DNA of 21,057 nt from CAYHKY01 sp964357355 (lineage in GTDB: Bacteria; Patescibacteriota; Microgenomatia; UBA10105), in contig CAYHKY010000020.1 of NCBI GenBank assembly GCA_964357355.1, positions 1-21,057 of the forward strand. Direction: 5' to 3'. The notes under the pieces were generated by a model. That model searched no databases. It was not told the DNA's origin and worked only from the letters and a program-made list of their open reading frames with translations. The translations under genes and the position numbers were made by a program. The stretch's first letter is position 1. Each line of letters starts with the position of its first letter. Positions 14,552-21,057 of this stretch are shown in pieces.

Positions 14552-15727
14552 ATGGGTTGTAATTTTATGCAGAAGCCAACATTTATACCTTATGGTCGGC
14601 ATTATATAAATAAAGAAGACATTTCGGCTGTTTTACGCATTTTAAAAAGTGATTACTTAACACAGGGTCCGAAAATAGCAGAATTTGAGCAAAGATTAGC
14701 AACCATCTGTGACGTACAATATGCTGTAGCCTTTTCTTCAGGAACCGCAGCACTACATGCAGCTTGTTTTGCAGCCAAAATCAAGCATGGGGATGAGATT
14801 GTAACAACTCCGATGACATTTGCAGCGTCAGCCAATTGTGTATTGTATTGTAAAGGGACACCGGTATTTGCTGATATCAAATCAGATCTACCGCTCATAA
14901 ATCCGGATGAAATTGCCAGAAAAATTACTTCTAAAACACGGGTTATAATCCCGGTTGATTATTCCGGAATTCCTGCTGACTATGATGAAATAAACAAAAT
15001 TGCAAAGGATAATAATTTATTGGTGATAGCAGATGCTGCTCATTCTTTGGGAGCTACATATAAAGGGAAAAAGGTAGGACAGTTGGCTGACATGACAGTG
15101 CTTTCCTTTCATCCGGTTAAATTGATAACTACAGGTGAAGGGGGCATGGTGTTGACAAATGAGCGAAAGTTTTATGAGCGGTTAGAATTGTTTCGTAGCC
15201 ACGGAATCACAAAAAATAAAAAAATTCTAATACAAAAAGACATCGGTCCTTGGTATTATGAAATGCAGGACTTGGGTTATAATTATCGATTGTCGGAGTT
15301 TCAAGCGGCCTTAGGTATTTCACAAAGTCAGAGAATGGAAATTTATGTCAAACAACGAAATGAAATTGCTCGAAAATATAAAAAAGCATTTATATCGGAA
15401 CCACGTCTAAAGACTCTAGATATTCCCCTTGACCGTACTTCTGCATGGCATTTGTTCCCCATTTTACTAAATGGGGTTGCATTAAATAAAAAAAAACAAA
15501 TTGTGGAAGAATTTCATCGTTTAAGAATTATGGTGCAAGTACACTATATACCGGTTCATTTACATCCGTATTACAAGCAGAAGTTGAGTTTTAAAGAAGG
15601 CGATTTTCCTAATGCGGAGAAGTTTTATACACAAGAAATCTCTTTACCATTGTTTCCCCAATTAACTGATAAGGAAATTCAGCGAGTAGTAGATATTACT
15701 CGTAAACTTATAATGAAATACAGTTAA
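14552..15727 (+). CDS. pseC: PseC-like UDP-4-amino-4,6-dideoxy-N-acetyl-altrosamine transaminase
   Basis: PLP-dependent DegT-family enzyme (391 residues) expected to aminate C4 of UDP-2-acetamido-2,6-dideoxy-arabino-hexos-4-ulose in pseudaminic acid synthesis. Family landmarks are IPYGRHYINKEDI near the N-terminus, LKSDYLTQGP (31-40), SSGTAALHA (62-70), ADAAHSLGATYKGKKVG (160-176, Asp161) and SFHPVKLITTGEGGM with Schiff-base Lys190. GPWYYEMQDLGYNYRLSEFQ is particularly PseC-like. Leu191 replaces the His common in this motif. A start at 14567 (five residues shorter) is equally compatible with the family; 14552 is kept because of GGAGGG upstream. Its stop directly abuts the stop of the opposing HisF-like gene with no base between. 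The neighbouring pseI on the opposite strand supports the pathway. Confidence 0.87.
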   Translation: MGCNFMQKPTFIPYGRHYINKEDISAVLRILKSDYLTQGPKIAEFEQRLATICDVQYAVAFSSGTAALHAACFAAKIKHGDEIVTTPMTFAASANCVLYCKGTPVFADIKSDLPLINPDEIARKITSKTRVIIPVDYSGIPADYDEINKIAKDNNLLVIADAAHSLGATYKGKKVGQLADMTVLSFHPVKLITTGEGGMVLTNERKFYERLELFRSHGITKNKKILIQKDIGPWYYEMQDLGYNYRLSEFQAALGISQSQRMEIYVKQRNEIARKYKKAFISEPRLKTLDIPLDRTSAWHLFPILLNGVALNKKKQIVEEFHRLRIMVQVHYIPVHLHPYYKQKLSFKEGDFPNAEKFYTQEISLPLFPQLTDKEIQRVVDITRKLIMKYS

Positions 15728-16513
15728 TTACCTCAAATCGATTCCAGATTTTCGCATAAACTCTTTGGCATGTCGGGTTGAATGTTCCGTGTAATGGAAA
15801 ATATTAGCTGCAGCAACAGCTGAAGCATGACCCACTTTAATACCATCGACCAAGTGTTGCCAGTTACCAACTCCACTTGTTGCAATCACAGGAGCACTTA
15901 CCGAATCAGCGACACTTTTTATGAGCTCAAGATCATATCCTGAAAGAGTTCCATCTTTATCCATTGATTGAAGAAGTATCTCGCCGGCGCCTCTTTCTAC
16001 GGCTTCTTTTGCCCATTTAATCGGATTAATTCCAGTTGCTTTTTTTCCGTAACTTGTAAATACTTCATAACCTGAATTGGTTTTTTTTACATCGATTGAG
16101 ACGACGATACATTGTCTGCCAAAAATTTTAGAGGCCGCAGTAATAAATTCAGGGTGTGAAATCGCCTGAGTATTAATAGAAATTTTATCTGCACCTGCAT
16201 GAAGCAAGTTACGAATGTCATCAATAGTCGTAATTCCTCCTCCTACAGTAAGCGGAACAAAGCATTTAGTTGAAATATATCTCGTATAATCAGAGAGCAG
16301 CCGAAAATTTTCCAAATTTATATCCAGTCTTCCGGGTTGATATTGTTTACCTGGAGTAATATCGAGGAAAACAATTTCATCTACTTCCCACGAGTTAAAA
16401 TAATCTATTGCCACTTTTGGATTTCCCACAGGTCGATAGGATTGGAATTCTATGGATTTAACAAGCATCCCTTCACGTAGTAATAGAATGGGTATCAGAC
16501 GTTTTTTGAGCAT
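15728..16513 (-). CDS. hisF: HisF2-type protein of the N-acetyl-sugar amidotransferase system (not histidine synthesis)
   Basis: TIM-barrel of 261 residues, homologous to the cyclase subunit of imidazole glycerol phosphate synthase. The start at 16513 gives MLKKRLIPILLL, aligned with the normal HisF start; upstream ATGs lie inside the amidotransferase gene. The HisF catalytic residue Asp11 is Leu11 here (IPILLLREG), whereas Asp51 (FLDIT), the second catalytic aspartate (SIDVKK, Asp141) and QSMDKDGT (183-190) remain. Loss of Asp11 is typical of HisF2/AglZ-like proteins that carry ammonia from a HisH-like glutaminase to WbpG/PseA. It is last in the operon, 1 nt after wbpG, and no other his gene is present. 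Role: delivery of ammonia for making an acetamidino-type group on a sugar. Confidence 0.88.
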   Translation of the reverse strand: MLKKRLIPILLLREGMLVKSIEFQSYRPVGNPKVAIDYFNSWEVDEIVFLDITPGKQYQPGRLDINLENFRLLSDYTRYISTKCFVPLTVGGGITTIDDIRNLLHAGADKISINTQAISHPEFITAASKIFGRQCIVVSIDVKKTNSGYEVFTSYGKKATGINPIKWAKEAVERGAGEILLQSMDKDGTLSGYDLELIKSVADSVSAPVIATSGVGNWQHLVDGIKVGHASAVAAANIFHYTEHSTRHAKEFMRKSGIDLR

Positions 16514-16514
16514 A

Positions 16515-17744
16515 TTACATGAGTTGATATTCCATAGGCTCAGGAAGCGGCGGGTTGGGACGAAGAATGTAATGTCTATCTTTCTTGAGTGGTAATCGAA
16601 CAGCATTTACACCTTTGTCATGAATATGATTGCCTATAGGATCAATTTGAATCCATTGGCCTTTTTTATTTTTATTCCAGGCCCGCGGTTCACGCATTTT
16701 CTCAACTGCTTTATAAATTTCATTCTTAGTCAAACCTGAATAACGCATATAAATTTCAATGTCGTAGGGTTCCTGGTGGTCATATTTCATTACCATATCG
16801 ATGCCTTCTTCACGAGTCATTCTGCCGAAACGAATGTCAATGCTGGCGTGATCTGTAGCTCGTCCGTAGCCAAATTTAAGGAATTTAAGGTAGTCGTTGA
16901 GACCGTTTGACACATGATCTTCAACATTTTCGTAAAGGTTAAATGATCTATGCTCAGGTCCTGTTTCAAATCCATATTCCTTGATCATGAGCTCTGTATG
17001 TTTTTTGTGATTCCAAGGAAGAAAATTTCCTAAATAGATACCCCTAATTCCTGCTTTTTCTAGTTCATCGTCATTGGGATACATAGCCCAAAATAAATCT
17101 TTATGCTTTATATTAAGTTTATCGGATAGCATGTCTTCCCAGTCATAGCCTCTGAGACCATGTTCGACGCGAAATTTTTTGGTCATCTCAACCATATCAT
17201 AATGAGAAAACATACCTCCTAAATCCATAAATCCCTGTTCTCCCCAAATCAGGAGAGGGATATTATATTTAACTGCTATTTGGACAGGATAAGTATAAAT
17301 GCCACAGTGGCTGTGCCAAAATATGTCGCCCATTTTTTTGAGTGAATAGATGGATAGGCGTTTGATGGCCGCGGGGTTAGGTGTAAATCGCAAGTGATCT
17401 ACTTCAAATTTCTTGACGATATTCGCTAAATTTCTTATACCTCTTTGAGTATTCATTTCATGGTTAAAAGTTACAAGGAGGGGATTCATTTTATATATAA
17501 CTTTCATGAGGTAAACTTGGTAGTGGCTGTCTTTGCCTCCTGAAATAGGAATTATACAATCGTAGTTTTTACCGTCATGGCTGCGATATTGATTTAGAAT
17601 ATTCTGCAATTTAAGTTTGCATTCTTGCCAATTTATTTTAGACTTTTCCTCGTGTACTCTGCATGCACTACAAACACCTTGTTCATCGAAAGTTAAAGGA
17701 ATCGCATAATTTTCAGGAACCACACATCGCTGGCAATATCTCAT
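16515..17744 (-). CDS. wbpG: N-acetyl sugar amidotransferase (WbpG/PseA-like)
   Basis: 409-residue cytosolic PP-loop ATPase expected to activate an N-acyl group of a sugar with ATP and convert it to an amidine with ammonia. A zinc-type cluster is formed by CQRC (4-7) and CSAC (25-28), followed by the PP-loop SGGKDS (68-73). Further family stretches are FNHEMNTQRGIRNL, FWHSHCGIYTYP, IWGEQGFMDLGG and the C-terminal KFGYGRATDHASIDIRFG. Length matches WbpG/PseA. The HisH- and HisF-like genes flank it with gaps of 3 nt and 1 nt, the usual three-component set. With pseI in the same operon, a pseudaminic or related nonulosonic acid derivative is the likely product. A WbpG role on a 2,3-diamino-uronic acid is the alternative, since a WbpE/WbpD-like pair lies at 8016-9677. 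Confidence 0.91.
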   Translation of the reverse strand: MRYCQRCVVPENYAIPLTFDEQGVCSACRVHEEKSKINWQECKLKLQNILNQYRSHDGKNYDCIIPISGGKDSHYQVYLMKVIYKMNPLLVTFNHEMNTQRGIRNLANIVKKFEVDHLRFTPNPAAIKRLSIYSLKKMGDIFWHSHCGIYTYPVQIAVKYNIPLLIWGEQGFMDLGGMFSHYDMVEMTKKFRVEHGLRGYDWEDMLSDKLNIKHKDLFWAMYPNDDELEKAGIRGIYLGNFLPWNHKKHTELMIKEYGFETGPEHRSFNLYENVEDHVSNGLNDYLKFLKFGYGRATDHASIDIRFGRMTREEGIDMVMKYDHQEPYDIEIYMRYSGLTKNEIYKAVEKMREPRAWNKNKKGQWIQIDPIGNHIHDKGVNAVRLPLKKDRHYILRPNPPLPEPMEYQLM

Positions 17745-17747
17745 AGA

Positions 17748-18356
17748 TTAAGTCTTTATATTAACAAAATTTCGCAATAATTGCAGACCATTTTTTTGAC
17801 TTTTTTCAGGGTGAAATTGAACACCATAAATATTCTTGTACTGAATGCTCGCAACAAATCTTTCACCATATTCGCAAGTTGCGGTTGTCACTAATGCATC
17901 TTTGGGATCTATAATATAGCTGTGGGCAAAATAAAATGTAGGGTTGTCAGATAATCCTGAAAACAGTCCATTTGTTGTTTTGGGGGAGACGTTATTCCAC
18001 CCTATATGAGGCAACTTTTCACTGGTATTGACTTTTCTCACTATACCGGGAATCCAGCCTAATCCTACATATTCCTCATCTTCTAATCCTGTATTTGCCA
18101 AGAGTTGAAGACCCAAACAAATGCCCAAATACAGCTTGTGTTGATTTAGCACTTGTTCAGCTAAAGTATCCAATAATTTCCCGCTTTTGATTGCTTTCAT
18201 TCCATCGCAAAAGGTGCCTTGCCCGGGAAATATAAGCTTTTCAGCTTTCTCCAGAACGTTTGGGTCTGTCGTGATTTTATGAGGAACTTTCAAAAATGCC
18301 AGCGCGTTGGCTATAGATTGTACATTACCTACTCCAGAATCAATTATTGCGATCAT
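17748..18356 (-). CDS. hisH: HisH-type glutamine amidotransferase partner of WbpG/HisF2
   Basis: Class I glutaminase (202 residues) that hydrolyses glutamine and passes ammonia to its HisF-like partner. The catalytic triad is complete: Cys80 in YLGICLGLQ, and His182 and Glu184 in QFHPEKSQKNG. The oxyanion region reads FPGQGTF (43-49) and the N-terminus IIDSGVGNVQSI is classical HisH. Its ATG overlaps the formyltransferase stop as ATGA, implying translational coupling. It lies directly before wbpG and two genes before the HisF-like gene that has lost Asp11, so the job is in sugar amidination rather than histidine synthesis. Sequence alone would not exclude a histidine role; context does most of the work. 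Confidence 0.9.
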   Translation of the reverse strand: MIAIIDSGVGNVQSIANALAFLKVPHKITTDPNVLEKAEKLIFPGQGTFCDGMKAIKSGKLLDTLAEQVLNQHKLYLGICLGLQLLANTGLEDEEYVGLGWIPGIVRKVNTSEKLPHIGWNNVSPKTTNGLFSGLSDNPTFYFAHSYIIDPKDALVTTATCEYGERFVASIQYKNIYGVQFHPEKSQKNGLQLLRNFVNIKT

Positions 18357-18868
18357 ATATTGATTTTTTCCAGTGTTTTAATCAGTACTTTAACGTATAT
18401 AGGATACAATTCATTGTATATATCTGCTTCAGTTTTGGTTTGAATGTTCTCAATCTTTTTAAATTCTTCAATGATTGTTTGGCCGGCGTCAATTTTCTCT
18501 ATCATCCAATGTGATGCAACTGAGGCGCGTGGATTTTTATCTGCAATTAATTGTCTGATGGGGCGTAGCCCCTTGTACTTATACAAACAAGGATGTAAGT
18601 TTATGCTTTTAACCTTCGAAACTAACTCATTTGGCAATATTAATCGACCATGACAACAAATAATGAGATCAACTTTTTTTGACAATTTTTGGATGTATTG
18701 AGGATTTTTTAATTGCAGTTTATCTTGCTGTTCCAATTTAAACTGCTCAGCAATTAGGTTTAGCTTAGCATCTTGTGGGAAGATAACTACGACATTTTGT
18801 TTCCTAGCCAGCAAGGTAAGAAGAGCCACAACACCAGCAGTTTCTCCACCATAAAACGCAATCTTCAT
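18353..18868 (-). CDS. formyltransferase-family protein, short (probable sugar N-formyltransferase)
   Basis: 171-residue single-domain member of the formyl_transf_N fold, which uses N10-formyltetrahydrofolate. The start MKIAFYGGETAG at 18868 is the natural beginning of the Rossmann-like fold; the ATG at 18934 would overlap pseI. The catalytic triad is visible: Asn90 and His92 in SINLHPCLYKYKG, and Asp127 in EKIDAGQTI. It is much shorter than methionyl-tRNA formyltransferase (about 310 residues) because no C-terminal domain is present, so an RNA substrate is unlikely. It lies 19 nt after pseI and overlaps hisH. The likely acceptor is an amino group of the sugar precursor, where PseH would normally acetylate; this is inference. 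Hydrolytic or other GART-like activity is possible. Confidence 0.78.
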   Translation of the reverse strand: MKIAFYGGETAGVVALLTLLARKQNVVVIFPQDAKLNLIAEQFKLEQQDKLQLKNPQYIQKLSKKVDLIICCHGRLILPNELVSKVKSINLHPCLYKYKGLRPIRQLIADKNPRASVASHWMIEKIDAGQTIIEEFKKIENIQTKTEADIYNELYPIYVKVLIKTLEKINI

Positions 18869-18887
18869 AGAGATATTGTAACAAAAT

Positions 18888-19943
18888 TCAGGTGATGAAT
18901 TTCCGGAAAAGAGGGGTACCGCGTTCAATATCACGACTAGCTTTTTTGCCTAGCACTTGGTCTAAATACTTAGGACTTAATCCGTATCCAGGTCTAATGC
19001 AACGAATATTTTTTCGAGTTAACTCTTCCCCTCTTTTTACATTGGCAACTACAAAAAGAGAACGGCGAAAGACGATGTTTTCCGCTTCACGTTTGTCAGG
19101 GACATAGCTTGGTTTTCCAATTGTCTTTTCTACATTGCGGATTTCGGCAACTAGTTGTTTAAATTCATCAGGTTCAAGCGAAAATGCCCAGTCAGGTCCA
19201 CCTTCTTTGCGGGAAAGCGTCAAGTGTTTTTCGACGACTTTTGCACCGAAGGTAACTGCGGTCACAGAAGCAGTCAATCCCAGACTGTGATCTGATAGAC
19301 CAGCAAAAACATTAAACCTTTTTTCAATATCAGGAATAGTTGATATATTCATTTGCTCCAAGGTAGCAGGGTAGGAACTGATACAATGAAGTATTACAAT
19401 GGAAGGACAACCAGATTTTTTTAGAGTGATAATTGCTAAATGGACGTCTTTAATTGAAGCCAGCCCTCTAGACATAAGTACCGGTTTTTTGGTTTTGCCG
19501 ATTCTGCGCAGAAGTTCTAAATCGTTGCTTTCAAATGAAGCCACTTTGTAAAGAGGTGGATCGAGTTTTTCTAAAAAATCTACCGCGGTTGTATCAAAAG
19601 GAGTTGAGAAAATAATTAACCCTCTTTTTTTTGCATACGCAAAGAGTTTGGGATGCCACTCCCATGGGGTATACGCGGTTTTATAGAGGTCATACAGTGT
19701 TTGTCCGGCCCATGTGTTAGATTTACCTATCCTAAACCATTTCTTATCCGAGTCTATAGTCAGTGTATCGGGTGTATATGTTTGGAGTTTGACCGCATCT
19801 ACACCGGCATCAGCCGCGGCATCAATCAGTTTATATGCGCGTTTTATATCCTGTTTATGGTTTCCCGAAAGTTCAGCTATGATAAAGCACGGTTGTCCTC
19901 TTCCAACCTTTCGTTTGACTACTGTGAAAGCCTTTTCACTCAT
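18888..19943 (-). CDS. pseI: pseudaminic acid synthase (NeuB family)
   Basis: Condenses phosphoenolpyruvate with a 6-deoxy-diacylamino-hexose to give pseudaminic acid or a close nonulosonate. 351 residues, the normal length. The NeuB barrel (about 15-275) has FIIAELSGNHKQD, the PseI-typical TLYDLYKTAYTPWEW (82-96), FSTPFD, and two metal-binding histidines His219 (LSDHSLG) and His240 (VEKHLTL), spaced 21 residues apart as in NeuB. A C-terminal SAF (antifreeze-like) domain covers about 293-351 (RSLFVVANVKRGEELT, IRPGYGLSP). The start at 19943 is chosen; upstream Met codons fall inside the transporter gene. A TATAAT sits at 19955-19950, so an internal, near-leaderless promoter is possible. LegI/NeuB-type substrates are less likely. 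Confidence 0.93.
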   Translation of the reverse strand: MSEKAFTVVKRKVGRGQPCFIIAELSGNHKQDIKRAYKLIDAAADAGVDAVKLQTYTPDTLTIDSDKKWFRIGKSNTWAGQTLYDLYKTAYTPWEWHPKLFAYAKKRGLIIFSTPFDTTAVDFLEKLDPPLYKVASFESNDLELLRRIGKTKKPVLMSRGLASIKDVHLAIITLKKSGCPSIVILHCISSYPATLEQMNISTIPDIEKRFNVFAGLSDHSLGLTASVTAVTFGAKVVEKHLTLSRKEGGPDWAFSLEPDEFKQLVAEIRNVEKTIGKPSYVPDKREAENIVFRRSLFVVANVKRGEELTRKNIRCIRPGYGLSPKYLDQVLGKKASRDIERGTPLFRKFIT

Positions 19944-19950
19944 ATGAATA

Positions 19951-21057
19951 TTATACACCAATCGAACCAGATTTATTATGTAATTTTTTGAGACTAATAC
20001 TACACAATCCAAGAGAGATGATACCTGGTAAAAAACTCATTTTTGGAGAAAGAATTAAATTACTTACAATAGAAACAAGCACAGCACTGGTTAGATACGC
20101 CTGAAATATACCTAACGCTTGCAAGTAGTCCTTGGAAGGCAGTTTTTGCTTTAGTAAAGATAAACACACGGGATAGGTAGAGGAAACAAAAAATCCTAAA
20201 AATATAATGCCAATAATAATAGTTAATGCGTTTCCGTGATATAGAAATAACGCAACTCCTAAAATACCACATATTACTAACCACAATAATATAGTTTCCT
20301 TACGAAATAGGTCAGCGAGTCTACCAAAAATTAGACTTCCTATGATCATCATAATTCGTAATAACGTGGTAAATATACCAACATTAGTCAGGCCGAACAA
20401 TTTCTCAATCTGCAAACTCATCGCGTTAAATGTTTGTGAGAGAATGAAAGCTGAGGCAAAAACAATTGGGAAAAGAGTTAAATGGCGTCGATTAAACAGA
20501 AGTGAAGGATTAAATGGGATATTCTTCAAGCCCTTTTCTTCTACTGAGAGAAATAATAAAAAAGGAATTGCCATAAGAATGATTAAAGAAAAAATAACAT
20601 TAATTTGTGAAAAGGGTAATCTGTTTATAAGTAATCCACCCAAAATAGTACCTGCGAGTGTACCAACTAAGAAACCGGCAAACTGAAGGCCTAAGTTTCT
20701 TCCGAGTTCCGTGGAAATCGAATTATCTGTAATAATTTTACCTGATGTTACCCAGATAAGTGTTGCTCCAAATCCGATTAATACTGCTGCAGAGTAAATA
20801 AAAGTCTCATTTAAGGTTGCAAGACTCACTGTATACAAGCCGTAAGAAACTGCACCAATAATTAGCGATCTTTTTTGCCCGATTTTATTAATTATAGGAA
20901 TACTCGCTATACTAGTTAGAAAGAAAACGACATAGAGGATAATTTGGGAAATAAGAGCGAGATGAGCTTTTTGTTCAAGCGAAAACATGAGTAACAAATA
21001 TTGCAGGGAACCATTGAACCCAAAGAAAATCCAGAAGAAGGCCACAATGACTAGAAA
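19951..21057 (-). CDS. MFS transporter, N-terminus beyond window edge
   Basis: Polytopic membrane protein; 368 residues in the window with about 11-12 hydrophobic helices. The frame stays open to the right edge, and the residues before the GTG at 21045 are still hydrophobic (FLVI), so a few N-terminal residues lie outside. The MFS loop motif between helices 2 and 3 is IINKIGQKRSLIIG, and its half-repeat is GRLADLFRKE, giving the two-half MFS pattern. The spacing to pseI is 7 bp, so they are probably co-transcribed. Substrate unknown: export of a sugar intermediate, uptake of a precursor, or a transporter unrelated to the glycan are all open. Its position at the head of a pseI operon is unusual. 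Confidence 0.8.
   Translation of the reverse strand, partial: FLVIVAFFWIFFGFNGSLQYLLLMFSLEQKAHLALISQIILYVVFFLTSIASIPIINKIGQKRSLIIGAVSYGLYTVSLATLNETFIYSAAVLIGFGATLIWVTSGKIITDNSISTELGRNLGLQFAGFLVGTLAGTILGGLLINRLPFSQINVIFSLIILMAIPFLLFLSVEEKGLKNIPFNPSLLFNRRHLTLFPIVFASAFILSQTFNAMSLQIEKLFGLTNVGIFTTLLRIMMIIGSLIFGRLADLFRKETILLWLVICGILGVALFLYHGNALTIIIGIIFLGFFVSSTYPVCLSLLKQKLPSKDYLQALGIFQAYLTSAVLVSIVSNLILSPKMSFLPGIISLGLCSISLKKLHNKSGSIGV

Noticed and set aside
15728..18356. Histidine biosynthesis genes (hisH, hisF)
   Set aside because: HisF has lost Asp11, the pair brackets a WbpG/PseA amidotransferase, and no other his gene is present, so sugar amidination is the better reading.
19653..19991. 112-aa plus-strand ORF
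   Set aside because: Antisense to the N-terminal part of pseI; the minus frame carries the NeuB motifs.
20342..20686. 114-aa plus-strand ORF
   Set aside because: Antisense to the MFS transporter helices; no independent support.

Overview
This is an AT-rich bacterial surface-polysaccharide (glycan) biosynthesis region, densely packed with sugar-nucleotide, glycosyltransferase, flippase and sugar-decoration genes. I see no rRNA, tRNA, CRISPR array, insertion sequence or phage gene, and no gene-free stretch longer than about 150 bases. The first and last genes run off the window edges. TGA serves as an ordinary stop, so the standard bacterial code applies. Most start codons have no recognisable Shine-Dalgarno sequence. 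The flippase subtype and the very short intergenic gaps would fit a Candidate Phyla Radiation (Patescibacteria, for example Microgenomates) genome. That is only an impression, and no gene here fixes the taxonomy.

Layout, left to right. (1) 2-2255 (+): two GT4-type glycosyltransferases. (2) 5226-2188 (-): a CgeB-like glycosyltransferase, a SAM methyltransferase and a Wzx-type flippase. (3) 5300-9677, strands alternating: a cupin, a C-methyltransferase-like protein, a UDP-glucuronate decarboxylase-like SDR, a DegT aminotransferase and a left-handed beta-helix acyltransferase, together a plausible amino/branched-sugar cassette. (4) 9752-14405: two SGNH hydrolases (+) facing a carbamoyltransferase, a DUF5989 membrane peptide and a small one-helix membrane protein (-), which form a polysaccharide-decoration module. 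(5) 14552-21057: a PseC-like aminotransferase (+) facing a six-gene minus-strand operon, in transcription order MFS transporter, PseI, formyltransferase, HisH-like glutaminase, WbpG/PseA-like amidotransferase and HisF-like synthase.

Working model. The cell makes a pseudaminic-acid-type nonulosonate (PseC and PseI) whose N-acyl group is converted to an amidine by the HisH/HisF/WbpG trio. The compact formyltransferase in the same operon raises the possibility of an N-formyl, or even an N-formimidoyl, derivative. A second sugar is made by the 5.3-9.7 kb cassette. The glycosyltransferases assemble a lipid-linked unit that the Wzx-like protein exports, and the carbamoyl/SGNH module decorates it. 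The PseB, PseG, PseF and PseH functions, a Wzy polymerase and an initiating phosphoglycosyltransferase are not in the window.

Architecture. The genes form ten blocks of strictly alternating strand. All five convergent junctions lie within 6 bp of each other or overlap (by up to 68 bp), leaving no room for ordinary intrinsic terminators. At least two divergent junctions appear to have -10 elements that overlap on opposite strands.
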